This document shows, one piece after another, positions 32,676 to 43,178 of a DNA stretch of 64,000 bases. The position numbers were made by a program, and so were the translations under genes. Positions within the stretch are counted from its first letter, which is position 1. Each line of letters begins with the position of its first letter. The notes below the pieces were generated by a model that was not told the DNA's origin, made no database searches, and was given only the letters and a program-made list of their open reading frames with translations. Origin of the DNA: Oidiodendron maius Zn (lineage: Eukaryota > Ascomycota > Leotiomycetes > Myxotrichaceae). The stretch is from the NCBI GenBank assembly GCA_000827325.1, contig KN832880.1, positions 1,540,112-1,604,111 on the forward strand, read 5' to 3'.

Positions 32676-35202
32676 TTAAACACTCGTATTTTCTTCCTCT
32701 CCACTGAGCTCATCATTTTTCTCGTGCGAGTTCTTATCTTCCTCATAGCATCCATACTTTCTCTTTCCATCAACCCTCATCCTCGCCCCTATTTCCAACT
32801 GCCCAACTCCCTCCCCTTCTGTTGCATCTCCAATCCAACCAGGCAAGTGATCCAACACACCAATCTTATCCACTCGCCCCGCAACCAATAGTGGCACCTT
32901 CTCTTCACCCAGTGCAGCCCCCATCCTCAGCAGCGCAAACGCATCGAGGCTGCCCGTCCACTTCGGCTTGAATGCAGCATACACCGCCAAGGCTAGCAAC
33001 GCACTCAGGTCAAGTCCAAGAAGCACGGAAATGATCATGACGCCCGCGAGTGAGATAGACGGAACCTCAGTGTCGGCTCCAGAGTCCCAGGTGATGGTTA
33101 GCGTGCGCTGCGACAAAGGGGCATTGCTCATCAGCCACGCCTGGTTCGCAAGGAATGACGCCGCGGTGAAGGCGTTGGTAAGGCGCTCGAGAGCATTACC
33201 TGTATCGCCTACAATTCCCAGTGGGTCGAAGTTCTCCACCCATTCACCAACGTAGGCACCGACTGCGGAGCCACCGGAACTGCTCTGCACACCATCCATA
33301 TTGCTGATGCAGCTCTGTGTTAGGACACCGAAGGAGCTGCTGTACATGCTGCCGTCAGGGCTAGCGAGGAGGGCCGTGAATGGGAAGAGGCCGGTGCAAA
33401 CATCTTTGTTAATAGGCCAGATTTGTTGACCTGTGTTAGGGTCGAAGGTGAAGTTGATTGCTGGATAGGCTTGGGGGAAGGCAGTGTGGGAAGCAATGAA
33501 GGAGTTTTCACCAAAGAGAGCGAGTGCGATGGTCAGGAGGGGTCCTTTGTTGAAGACACCTTCCAAGGCAATGGTGTTGTTGGATATGGTGCTACTGAAG
33601 ATATCTGAGATTGAGCTTGTGGAACTGGGGCTAGATGTAGTAGAGCTTGTTGGGCGAGAGCTGGAAGTAGTAGCTGAGTCAGAGCGTTTGAGAAGAGTAT
33701 GGCTCTGAGGTGGGTCATTTAGATCACTGCCTTAGTCAGGTCTGTATTAAGGAACCAGAGCGTATTAGGGCTTTCTCTTACTATACGGCAGGTGATAAAC
33801 GATCAGAGCCTTCCTGCTCGCAGTCGCTACCGCAGAGGTAGTCTGGCTGTTGGTCCAGTAATGGGCCGGGAGCTAGATTATTCATATAATTCGGCAACTC
33901 AAAGTACCCTGCAGTTGTATCGAGGGTGACAAGATAGAAGCGACTGCCGCTGGTGGAGATGCTGTTGCCAGTGATATTGAGATACAGTTTTTCAGAGAAG
34001 TCTTGCCGGGCTCGAGTAGATGTCCAAGGCGACTGGGTTTGGTTCGCAGGCATGCAAGCCTGTAGAGCCCAGGTTACCCCTGTTATGTTCGGTTGTATAT
34101 ATCCATCGGAGTACTCGACGAAGAAGGCGCCAGGAAGTTGTTCGCAACCGGTAGGCCATTTTGACACAGAGACTGATTCATATGTTGCTGATGAGTTTAT
34201 TCGAGGCGCAAACTGCCTTATGAGTCCAGTATTGAAGCCATTTGGCAGCTCTGCAAGAAAGGGGTCAAACAATGCACTCATATTACCCAGTGTATTTCCC
34301 TGGCCACAAGCCGTCGAGAAATAATTTTGCCATTCTGTGAGGCATGTGTTATTCAAACTGCAATCCCAGAGGTCAAGTGGGCTACAGGAGAAACCTGCAC
34401 CTTGCCAAAGTTGCGATTGCGGCTCGGTGTTAGAGGCACTGGTGAGGGCATTCTGAGTGATCGTTGTGATGAGGTTGATATCACGACCGGTAGAAGTTTT
34501 GTAGCCCTTGTCCCACTGGTTGGGGATATCGAGGAGGGAATTGATATCTTGAGAGTATACTGGGGTTTTGATTGTCTTTGTCGAGAGCAGTATCTGCTGG
34601 AGAGGAGAAAGGACGGCGCCCAAGGCGGTGAGCAAGAAGGCCGCCAGAAGGAAACGACTTCTGTAACGTTTCCAACTCATAACTATCCTCGGGTAGGTCA
34701 ATGGGTCGGTCCAGCTCTTATCCGCCAGTGTGATGACTTTTCGAAGGCTCAGTCGCTCACCCTGATGGTGAGTAATGAAGACAATAGCCGCATTCGAGCA
34801 GACCACAGATGTGAGAGGAATAGTCACCAGGGTCACCATGGACTGGATGACTCTGGCGGCGTGATACCATTTCTCGCTTTGCACATAGAATTGGTGCACA
34901 TTTCCTCCTCCAGTTCCATAGTCCAGATTTCCAGGGAACCATGCGCCATAGTGGGCCTGGCCTGAAATGGGCCGAAATGTAAGGATGGCGGTTATGGTCC
35001 AAGCGAGTAACGCAAATGCTGCATACAAAAGAACGAGGAACACAATGGCGACTGATCGATGGAGTCTTGTTGTAGATATCGCAGGCGAAGATGGGACAGC
35101 CAAGGCCTTGGTCGTTGAAGTCGACTCGAGGAGTCCGTCATTTTCTGTTGCGGATATTTGTTTAACACCAGGATCATTGGGTATAGGGGATGCTTTGGTC
35201 AT
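32676..35202 (-). CDS. Large membrane protein of unknown function with extracellular domain
   Basis: Two exons (35202-33782 and 33726-32676) encode 823 residues. I do not recognise a named family with certainty. Hydrophobic helices lie near residues 47-73 (VAIVFLVLLYAAFALLAWTI), 112-135, 168-192 and about 700-730 (VMIISVLLGLDLSALLALAV). Between helix 3 and the last helix is a large region with Cys and many N-glycosylation sites (NNTC, NMSA, NSSA, NITG), so it should face outside. A Ser/Thr-rich stretch (TTSSSRPTSSTTSSPSSTSS) follows the intron. The C-terminus is cytosolic and charged, with HEKNDELSGEEE. The layout resembles families of fungal multi-pass proteins near DUF3433/DUF3176. The ATG at 35202 is preferred over 35304 because residues before it do not fit the conserved start. 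The 55-nt intron has a GTAAGA donor and CTGAC branch. Confidence 0.75.
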
Positions 35203-35492
35203 CCTGCTGAACAGACGGATGTGGCATTTAAAAAGTCTTTCCTCACAATGATAACAATGTAGGTAGTTAAAACATAGATAAGGATATGCGTGCTTCAAAG
35301 TCAAAGCTGCTATTGAGTAAGAAAGTGAGAAAAGCTAGGTCCATTAGAGTGCCCTCACTCTCTCATAGAACTTAGATTTGAGTTATATAGAACGGCGCAA
35401 AAAGATAACTCCGCCCGACTCAGCGTTGCCGCTGCGGCGTAATCTTGAGGGTAGCCCTCGCACTAACCCACATGCAGATAACAGCTGGTTCA

Positions 35493-35945
35493 ATGCCACC
35501 CATCATCGGTGTGCTTAACGGCGCAATGGTTACCCGGAACGTTTCAGTTCGTAACATGGATTTTGACCAAGTGACCGCTGCCATCAGACCGAAGGTGCCC
35601 GGAAGCATTCACCCCGACCGCGTCTTCCACGACGTAGATCTCGATTTCTTCGTTCTTATTTCTTTGATTAACTGCGTCATAAGCAACTAGGTCAAGCCAA
35701 ATATACAGCAGCAAACATGAGCGTGTGTGGAGTTGCAGCAAACCGTAGACAGCGTGGCCTAAATCAAGTGTTTTGAACATCGGCGGTGTCGGCCGCGTCA
35801 CCCAGTCCGTCAGCTTAACGCTTCTGATGCATTCATCCGAGAAGACCTAGGTGGCTGTACCAACCGAGACTCCTGCTAACACTGCACTAGAACCAGTTGC
35901 TCAAAGCGAGATTCGGGATCAAGCACAGCCCCTTTCCTATTACCA
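35493..35945 (+). pseudogene. Relic of a polyketide-synthase ketoreductase domain
   Basis: The plus strand reads MPPIIGVLNGAMVTRNVSVR, then IRPKVPGSIHPDRVFHDVDL and DFFVLISLINCVISN. These match the KR domain of highly reducing fungal PKS and PKS-NRPS proteins. At 35690 a single lost base shifts the frame; the match resumes as GQAKYTAANMSVCGVAANRR. A TGA and a further shift near 35745 lead into NIGGVGRVTQS and LMHSSEKT. At least two frameshifts and two stops make it non-functional. No other PKS domain is visible on either side, so only about 150 codons of a multi-kilobase gene remain. Confidence 0.8.
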
Positions 35946-35989
35946 TGGTGTTACGTGAGCTAGCTATCAATTTGACTGGCGGAGACGCT

Positions 35990-36440
35990 CTGTTTCTGTT
36001 TAGAAAGGAAAGTAGAGCCGCTTTATCTGCTATGCTAGGTAAGCTAAGGTGAGTAAAGGTAAAGCGAAGGTAAGACAGGTAAGCAGGAGTAAGTAATAGC
36101 AGAAAACAGTAAAGTCAGTTAGTATAAGTATATAAGATACTATTTTAGTATTAAAGAGGCTTACCTTAGCTCCCTTATAGCCTAGTTAAACTTTCCCTAT
36201 CTCTATACCTAGATCCTACTTTAGCTCCTTTATAACTAAGACTCCTCTAGAATCAATTTTAGAACTGTCTACTCCTGCTCTATTAGTATACTCCTTTTAT
36301 AGTTCTTCTAATCTATATCTATTTAAAAGTATAGAATCATTATACTATAGTTTAAGTGGATAATATAATATTATTTACTATAGATATTCTAATCATTTGT
36401 TTAGACTTAAATATCTAAATAATATAGTTTATAAGCAAGT
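35990..36440. other. AT-rich, probably RIP-affected segment
   Basis: This stretch lies just after the ketoreductase relic. It contains a run of related aggtaag/gtaaag units at about 36030-36100 and then long TA-rich sequence with many stops. Composition suggests decay of a repeat; no protein relic is readable. Confidence 0.45.
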
Positions 36441-36567
36441 AAACATCGCTGTGCTTGGGCCAATGAATTTGGGAATTCGTATATAACACGTCGAGAGAAT
36501 GAGAGAGATCTCTTGGAATCCGCTCCCTGTTGTTTGATTCCCTTTCCCTTATACCCCACCATTCAGC

Positions 36568-36819
36568 ATGTCTCCAAGCATAGTCTTCACTGCCTCACGG
36601 CTGTTTCTCGCTGCCATCTGGTTGTTCTCACTCTTTCCCAACTTCTGTGGCCGCATCACATGACCTCAAGCTGAATTGTACCAAAGAGTGACTTCATTAG
36701 AGGCGAGGCGGACGAAGGAAGTTGCGCTGGCGAAGACGCCGAGCACGGTTTATGCTTATCCGTGCAATGATCCTGATAATGATGGGGATCCGGGAGATCC
36801 AAATGAGGGCTCTGAGTAG
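36568..36819 (+). pseudogene. Small putative secreted/membrane protein interrupted by TGA
   Basis: From the ATG at 36568 the frame reads MSPSIVFTASRLFLAAIWLF, a signal-peptide-like start. It meets TGA at 36661-36663 and, in the same frame, continues for another 51 codons (QAELYQRVTSLEARRTKEVA, then an Asp/Gly/Pro-rich end) to TAG at 36817. A CGA-to-TGA change would explain the break. Homology is unknown. It may also be a chance open frame, since its length is only 83 codons. Confidence 0.35.
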
Positions 36820-37174
36820 GGCTGTGGGCTAAGGAATAGTGTTGAGGAGGGAAGTGAGTGCGACGGTATAATAGGCGTGATTGGTAGGGGCATATCCTAT
36901 GTTAATCATCTGGTCAAGCTTGTGGGTGTTAGATTTTCCCATCACAAGGGCACAGTTATTTGGTAGAGCCTTGCCACCGAGAGACGGGAGAGAACGCCAC
37001 TACAGCTCAACGAGTTCAGCTCCTGCAGCCACCAAATAGTGCGAACACTACTCGCAACTTCGACTACAATCTTGGGGCATCATCCATGGATCCCGGCTTC
37101 CTCCGTTTGCTAGCTGAACGACGAGTATTACTGAGAACAGAAATTGCAGAGGATTGACGAACGCGCTTGGTGTA

Positions 37175-37577
37175 TGGCGAGCCGGCCAGACAATCGAGTG
37201 GGCACACTCGATTTTACCGCAAAAATGGCAAAATCGTACCCTTGCATTTTTAACCATTATGCATTACTGCCACTTAAGAATTTAATTGGGTGCATTATAT
37301 ATATAGGCAATTAAGTCTTTAAATTTTCAAAATACTACGACCAGTGGTTGTTAAGATCTAGAATTTTGGGGGCCAAATTCAGCCAGTAGCCTTAGATCTC
37401 AATAACTACCGGTCGCAATATCTTAAAATTTTGAAATATTGCTTTTCTATATCTATATTACTCACCATTAAATTTCCAAGTAATAATAATGTATAGTGGT
37501 CGAAAATGTAAGGGTGCGATTTTGTGATTTTTGCAGTAAAATCGAGTGGCCGACTCGATTGTCTGGCCGGCTCGCTC
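37175..37577. mobile_element. 403-bp MITE with long terminal inverted repeats and TA duplication
   Basis: The left end (37175-37265) and right end (37488-37577) are inverted copies about 85-90 bp long, sharing GCGAGCCGGCCAGACAATCG and, further in, TCGATTTTACYGCAAAAAT. TA dinucleotides flank both ends (37173-37174 and 37578-37579), as expected for Tc1/mariner-type insertion. The interior is also palindromic: TACGACCAGTGGTTGTTAAG at about 37336 pairs with an inverted copy near 37390-37420, so nearly the whole element can fold back. There is no coding capacity. Arms differ largely by C/T transitions. Confidence 0.85.
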
Positions 37578-37799
37578 TACATGCACATTATTTCAAGTTA
37601 ATAATTTCCTTACATCATAGCTCTTATATGTTAGAAATGGTCATCCAAGGTATGGGGACTTCATCCCACGTGTTTCTGAACGTTTGGGAAGTGGTAGAGG
37701 AGTTAGAGAGCAGTTGTGTCCTATTTGCTACATTTATTCGGAACATTGGTGCCCATGAATTTAACTTGACGTTTATCTTTTTCGAGCACGTAGTGAGGA

Positions 37800-37990
37800 C
37801 GAGCAGCATCGTTCAAGTGGGAAGAAGAATATCTCATGGGACCAGATTGACGAGCAGCGCTTGCGGGTATACAGTACAAGCAAGAGGGGAAGCTTTGGAA
37901 GTGGATCTTCCGGGGAGATCTGAGCCCGCAGTCCGCACCCGCTGGAATATGATCCTACGCAGAAGTGAATTGGATTTATACAAAGCTGAT
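37800..37990 (+). pseudogene. Relic of a Myb/SANT-like domain protein
   Basis: Pieces in neighbouring frames read WDQIDEQRLRVY, KQEGKLWKWIFRG and LPGRSEPAVRTRWNMILRR. In order they match a SANT-like domain common in fungal multicopy proteins (typical core: W..DE..L...K..GK.WKWIF..FPGR...AVRTRW). Small indels between the pieces break the frame. It lies immediately outside the right end of the 403-bp MITE. Confidence 0.55.
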
Positions 37991-38515
37991 ACTAAGAAAG
38001 ACGGGTAGGACTTCCTTAAGCTATAGGTAGAAATAGGTGCAAGCTACGCCATACCTACCTATTAGACATCTCCAACCAATATGAGAATATGAGGCTCCCA
38101 ATTCTCTCGGTATAGCAGGCTCTACATTTTCTTACACAGAGCTGCCCGCAAGAACTACATGACTTACCTGCTCTATCAACGTGTCGCCCGGCCTTAAGTT
38201 TGGTTAGTCTCGAGATCCTGCTTTTATAGAGTGCGATATAGCTCACTCAGACCGAGCACATAAAGAGACCGAAAGCCAAGCACACAGAGATCGGTTCAAC
38301 CGACATGAAATATATGGGAGTGAAAATGGACCACTACATCAGAACCCTAGTACAGAAAATCGCCGGCGTCTGTTTAAATCGTGTGCTATGTCAGGCATCA
38401 TCGTCAAAACAACCTCTCAAATTGGAGTTCTGTCTCCTCAAGGTCCGATTCACCGGAAACTCAGATTATGCAAACTATACAGTAATAACTAGTTATATCA
38501 TATTATGGGCTTCGT

Positions 38516-40264
38516 TTACCAAACAACACCAATCTTCGGCCTCCGGCCTTCGTCAAGAGATACCCTAAACACTTTATCCTTGTAGCCATGGTCCTTGACA
38601 AACTTCTCAAAAGTTTCCTTCCGCTCCTTATCATTCCGGTAGGTGGCGGCAATCAACCCCAGATCACCGCCATGCACGACCTCCGCCGCGCTGAGAAGAC
38701 CCTTGGGCTCTTCTCTCAGGATCGAGCGTTTGGCAAAGGAATATACCATGACGAGGACCGTCCATACGGTTAGAAAGGATAGTACGCCTTGCAGTAGGCG
38801 CGCAGCGCTGTTCACGACGAAGAGGCGGTTGATGAACGTATAGATCTGGCCAGTGGTAGGGTCGCCGGGATTTTGCAACGGCTGGAAGAGGTAGATTGAT
38901 CCGGATACAGAGAGGGTGGATGTGTACACGTCCTGGATAGCCTGGATCAATGCGTCGGTGTCCAGACGGTGGGAGGATCCCACCAGATGTTCCGAGTAAG
39001 CGAGGATCAGCAGACCCAGGTTATTCGAGGCATAGGTCCCCGTAGGATCGAATTGGTTGATCTGATGGATCATGAATTCGAGGCTACTCCAGAAGTTGGG
39101 GAGCCATAATTGGGGTTCTGCGCTGGGTTCAAAGGATACGATGGATGGTGTCTTTTCGTTCTTCGCCGTTGTGCTGACCAGAAGAACTCCGGGGGTTTGA
39201 TAGTAGTTCATTGTGCATGAAAAGAAACTGATATTCGTCAACATTTGCGCCGCGGATGAGGAAGAGTTTGCCACAAGAAGAGCCGACACAAAGACATGGC
39301 GACGGAGGCCTGCGGCGCTGCCGCAGTCGCCAATGTAGTCGGTCTTCATGTATACGGTGGCGCCCGCGGCGACGGGCATATGGACGTTGATCGGACATCC
39401 GCGATCTGTCGTGTTGAAGATGAAGACATTCTCATTGGTGATGACCTGGTCATATGTAGTCATCTTCTGGCAATCCAGACCCGCAGAATAGGCCGTGAGC
39501 TCCATGCTGCTGTTCCCGGAGCTTGGGAATCCGCCATCCGTAGTTGGCACAAACGTGGGGAAGGAATACTCCTCGGTTGTCCAGGGAGGAAAACTCGCGT
39601 TGTAGACGCGAGCCGCTGAGACGATATTGAACACAGTCTGATAATTGGTCTTGGAGTCGACAGCAGTGTCGTTAAAAAACGTCGAGATTGACATATTTGC
39701 GGCCGAGACTTGCGAGATGACTGCCACGGAGAAAAGATTACTCATTAGGGAAGGGAGGACGAGAGCAAGCAACGAAACCAGAATCGTGAGTCCGAGCACA
39801 ACATGCCTGTTTTTGAACGCATAGATCCATGACACGAACGAGAAATAAGATCGATAATCCAGAAGAACGGTTTTATTGCCTGTTGAACCTCTCGTCTTTG
39901 CCATTTCAACAGAGGGTTGTCTGCTGCCGAACTCGGTGAATATGGAGGTCCAGCACAGTTGATAAAGTGTGATCACGAAGGTGGGTAAGGTAGTCCAGAG
40001 ATATGATTGAGTCCAGTGGGATCGTTGGAAAAAGTCATTCGAGACAGTGTTGGGGTTGGGGATATTGACGGTCACGAATCCATTGTTGTTTCGAGAGAGA
40101 CGGAGGAGGACTTCGATGCTCACGATCAGCCCGATTTCGGCGACTGTAAACAGTAAAATTACTGAGGGAAAGAGTTTCCATGAGAGCCAGCCTTTGTCGC
40201 GATTTGTGGGCGGGAATAGAAAATGCCAAAAGGCCTGAGATCCTTTCTTGATATGGCTGAACAT
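38516..40264 (-). CDS. DUF3433-type multi-pass membrane protein
   Basis: A single exon of 582 residues. Hydrophobic helices lie at about 30-52 (KLFPSVILLFTVAEIGLIVS), 94-116 (LWTTLPTFVITLYQLCWTSI), 155-182 (HVVLGLTILVSLLALVLPSL) and about 500-522 (LLQGVLSFLTVWTVLVMVYS). The pattern W-x-x-LPT, FGSRQPSVEMA and the GNKTVLLDYRSYFSF stretch match the DUF3433 repeat of fungal plasma-membrane or vacuolar proteins. The loop from 185 to 495 carries many N-glycosylation sites and few Cys, so it is probably extracellular. Most DUF3433 proteins have two such units in 1000 or more residues; this one has a single unit. Function is unknown. The cytosolic tail contains the short conserved segment EVVHGGDLGLIAATYRND. 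Confidence 0.8.
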   Translation of the reverse strand: MFSHIKKGSQAFWHFLFPPTNRDKGWLSWKLFPSVILLFTVAEIGLIVSIEVLLRLSRNNNGFVTVNIPNPNTVSNDFFQRSHWTQSYLWTTLPTFVITLYQLCWTSIFTEFGSRQPSVEMAKTRGSTGNKTVLLDYRSYFSFVSWIYAFKNRHVVLGLTILVSLLALVLPSLMSNLFSVAVISQVSAANMSISTFFNDTAVDSKTNYQTVFNIVSAARVYNASFPPWTTEEYSFPTFVPTTDGGFPSSGNSSMELTAYSAGLDCQKMTTYDQVITNENVFIFNTTDRGCPINVHMPVAAGATVYMKTDYIGDCGSAAGLRRHVFVSALLVANSSSSAAQMLTNISFFSCTMNYYQTPGVLLVSTTAKNEKTPSIVSFEPSAEPQLWLPNFWSSLEFMIHQINQFDPTGTYASNNLGLLILAYSEHLVGSSHRLDTDALIQAIQDVYTSTLSVSGSIYLFQPLQNPGDPTTGQIYTFINRLFVVNSAARLLQGVLSFLTVWTVLVMVYSFAKRSILREEPKGLLSAAEVVHGGDLGLIAATYRNDKERKETFEKFVKDHGYKDKVFRVSLDEGRRPKIGVVW

Positions 40265-40943
40265 GATGATTTTTCACAACAATATGGTAGATCGAATGTG
40301 GATGAGATTTGAGAGGAATCCCTCCTCATTGCTTTTTATTCGAATTTTAGGCTGAGCGACTAGGTAGGTAGGGCAGTAGCATCACTGTCCAGCGTTTCTA
40401 ATTCTTGGCTGCCCCTATGAACGCTACGCGATGGAGTCACGGCAGATAGCTTTAGGAACTAGCTGAAGGCTATGTCGACCGCTAAGCAAGTGGCTTATCG
40501 AGAAAATAAAAGTCCTTACTGTAGCGCCCTCGATTTTTGTGTTCATCCAAGCGACGCAAAAGGGACGGACAGTCAGGCTAGGAAAAGTAAACATAAAGCG
40601 GCTGGGTCGCCGATCCAGTCGATCTTGTTTACCCCATGGATCATGTGGCTTATTGGATGGCGTCCAGTAATCTATGGAAAATCCGCTACGATACGAGATT
40701 AACCTAGGCCCACGATTCCAACCCCCAGGTTAGCCTTGTGTATGGTCATCAAGGTGGCGCAGGTCTAGATGGGTCTGGGTGTGGGACCGTGAGGGGAGGG
40801 TTAAGTCAGAAATGGAAATGGGGAATGACCTGTAGACATTACACACCACCAGACCATTTAGCCCCTCATAATAAGTGTTGGCCTTCGGATGAGTCGTGGA
40901 GATCCTCATTGCAATTTGAGAAAAGCAGAATATAGCGGTCATC
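40265..40943. other. Divergent promoter region between DUF3433 gene and GPI-type protein
   Basis: No gene is supported. The minus-strand DUF3433 gene and the plus-strand surface protein are transcribed away from each other here. Confidence 0.5.
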
Positions 40944-42013
40944 ATGTTACTTCTCTTCACGCCTCCTGCGACTGTCATCGCTGCAGCTTTTGTTCTCTCG
41001 TTGACAATACCTGTCACAGCTCAGCCCGCTCTTCCTCCCGCCTCAGAATGCTTTGCTCCTGTAACTTTTACTGGCTGTGATACGCTATCGTTAAAGATCT
41101 CAGAATGCAACAACCTTCCACCATCAGCCACCTCTTCAGATTATGCGGCTTGCTTCTGCACCCAGGAAGTGTTTAATGCCATCACCGAGTGAGCAGAACC
41201 GTGCCCCTTCTCATCAACCTCAAAGAGATAATTTCGTACTCATTTTGTTGCGACTCTATAGTTGCGAAAGTGAAACCCGCATGTGCGCACGCAGCCCTAA
41301 CAACGACTACTGGTACGACGACCTTCGAACGCAGTGGCTCAAAACCTGCGGCCCCAAGATCACTTTTGCTCTCACCACCCCTGTCCTCTCGAACTATGCC
41401 TATGGTACGTTCAGCGATCTCAGCTGCACGAGTACCGCGATTTCCGCATGCCAGAGTGTGCAATATTTTGGTAGCCAATGCTCTTCTTCCTACCAGGGCA
41501 CAACGGCATCCGGATATTATTCGTGTGCCTGTCAGGATGAGGTAGTATCCCAGGCATCGCTGTGTGAGATCTTTGGTGCGTCGTGTCTGGGACATACTAT
41601 CGTGACCTCGACGCTCTTTATTTACCAGTATTGTGGGTTTGGGCACCCTACATCGACTCCAATGGTTGTTAGCACGATAGACTCGCAGTCGCAGCAGGTG
41701 AGTAGCAAATTCTTTCTCAGCCATTTTGATATGAAATACCTAAAAGATTCTTAAGACGATCTTACCTACATCTGGAGCAGCGTCCTCCTCTGCTTCGGCC
41801 ACCATTACCTCGGCTCCTCCAGCAGTAATTACTTCGACCCTAATAACACCAACGACCACAACAATTCCCTCGACGACGACGACTTCTTTACCTGTTTCAC
41901 CAGCCTCCACTTCCAAAGGAGCTGCCGCCAGTAACCAAGATGTCTTTAGATCATTAAGCTGGGGGATTCTCCCTCTTGTGGCTTTACAGAATTTCATGCA
42001 CATTTGGAACTGA
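40944..42013 (+). CDS. Cysteine-rich secreted protein, probably GPI-anchored
   Basis: Three exons (40944-41188, 41262-41697, 41756-42013) encode 312 residues. The N-terminus is a signal peptide (MLLLFTPPATVIAAAFVLSL..). The mature part, to about residue 227, has around 18 cysteines, for example ASECFAPVTFTGC, ACFCTQEVFN, TCGPKI, SCTSTAISACQS and YYSCACQDEV. It is followed by a Ser/Thr/Pro-rich stalk (about 228-285) and a short hydrophobic C-terminus (WGILPLVALQNFMHIW) after small residues GAAASN, as in GPI signals. The protein should sit on the cell surface. It is reminiscent of CFEM proteins, but the eight-Cys CFEM spacing does not fit, so I leave it unnamed. Introns have GTGAGC/GTGAGT donors and both keep the frame. 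Confidence 0.75.
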
Positions 42014-42554
42014 GCAGGGATCGTCATGGATCCAAACGAAACGTCCCTCCCCGCGAGGCGAGAAACCCTGTGTCTCGAGAACTCGCAAGTATTTGCCACA
42101 GAACGACGTCAACCTTAGATTAGGAAATAGAGTATCCTCGGAATAAAGATCGCAAGCGTTCAGCTTTATTTAGATGCTATGCCCATATGCTTGTGACCTT
42201 TACTTCGAGGGTAATACCACTTCACATGTTTTGTGTATTTCAGCTTTTCCCCTCATATTCAAGCTGAGCTGCCTACGTTCCGTCTCTTTTGCGAGGAAGC
42301 TTGTCTGAACTTTGGTTCAGCATGTAAAGAAGCTATCCCGAGATTTTGTGCCTTCCAGGGCGCTGGAGTCGGAGTTGGGTACTATCTCTCAGCTCTGTTG
42401 GAACTAAATGTTGGAATGCGAGCGCCATCAACGCAACGGATCTTGCGGCCAATGGGCCATGAAGGCTAAAATTACACCAACACTGCCTCTACCTTGAATG
42501 TGACGGGAGAATCCAGTGTATCCAATGACAAGGTGCCGAAATTACACCTGGAAC
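42014..42554. other. Intergenic region with possible coding relic
   Basis: A plus-strand open frame at about 42233-42466 contains EEACLNFGSACKEAIPRFCA, which looks protein-like, but frames shift after 42420 (WNASAINATDLAANGP in another frame). It may be the relic of a small secreted protein; I cannot assign it. Confidence 0.35.
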
Positions 42555-42851
42555 TGTGACGGCCCAGCCAGCAGGCCAGGGCGGTGTGGTTCTGCCGGGC
42601 TGGCTGTGGCTAGGATCCGGGGGTGGTAGTTGAGGAGAATTCGTGACGAATTAGGACTAGCGCACTAGAGCGGGCGCCAGCGATTCGATACGTCCCTTCG
42701 GCACTAGGCTTAATCCAGGCCGAGCTGTATTTATATAGTTGAGCAAGCTACACTGAGTCTTTCTCTCCTTAGTTTAATTGTCTTCGTCAATACAGCACCT
42801 TTACTGGCCACTGCCTCCCTTCGTGAGGCTTACAGCAGCCAGGCTGTCACA
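42555..42851. mobile_element. Probable solo LTR
   Basis: The 297-bp segment starts TGTGACGGCCCAGCC and ends GGCTGTCACA, so it has TG..CA ends and short imperfect inverted repeats as LTRs do. It contains a TATA-like TTTATATAG near 42731 and a pyrimidine-rich downstream stretch. No retrotransposon body flanks it, hence solo. Clear target-site duplication is not visible (GGAAC before, GTAAG after), which lowers confidence. Confidence 0.55.
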
Positions 42852-42904
42852 GTAAGGACTTAATTATATCCTATAAAGATTAAATAGAAGTATTAAGAAT
42901 ATTT

Positions 42905-42966
42905 TAATCAATCAATCAATGAATGAAATCGATCAAATCAATCAGTCAAGGAAATCAATTAATCAA
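42905..42966. repeat. Degenerate AATC/AATG tetranucleotide repeat
   Basis: Runs such as AATCAATCAATCAATGAATG followed by interrupted AATC units are seen directly. Confidence 0.85.
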
Positions 42967-43178
42967 AAAAGGCACTGCTTTTAGTAGAATAATATTTATA
43001 ATATTTGTAACTTTATTTAATATGAACTAGATAAAGGGGCGAGGTATATAGGCACAACCTTCGAGTCTTCATTTGAATCTATATAGCTAGCTGGCAAAAT
43101 AGATACAACTCTACTATCCTAAGTCCCTAAACCGCACTATTTGCGATCAATGCACATCTGGACGCGATTCATGCCTGC

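Noticed and set aside
37048-37560. Two similar open frames (minus 37257-37048, plus 37496-38008)
   Set aside because: Their similar starts (MVKNARVRFCHF and MVENVRVRFCDF) are just the two inverted-repeat arms of the MITE.
41182-41724. 180-codon minus-strand frame overlapping the GPI-type protein gene
   Set aside because: Antisense shadow; the plus strand has signal peptide, conserved Cys pairs and clean introns.
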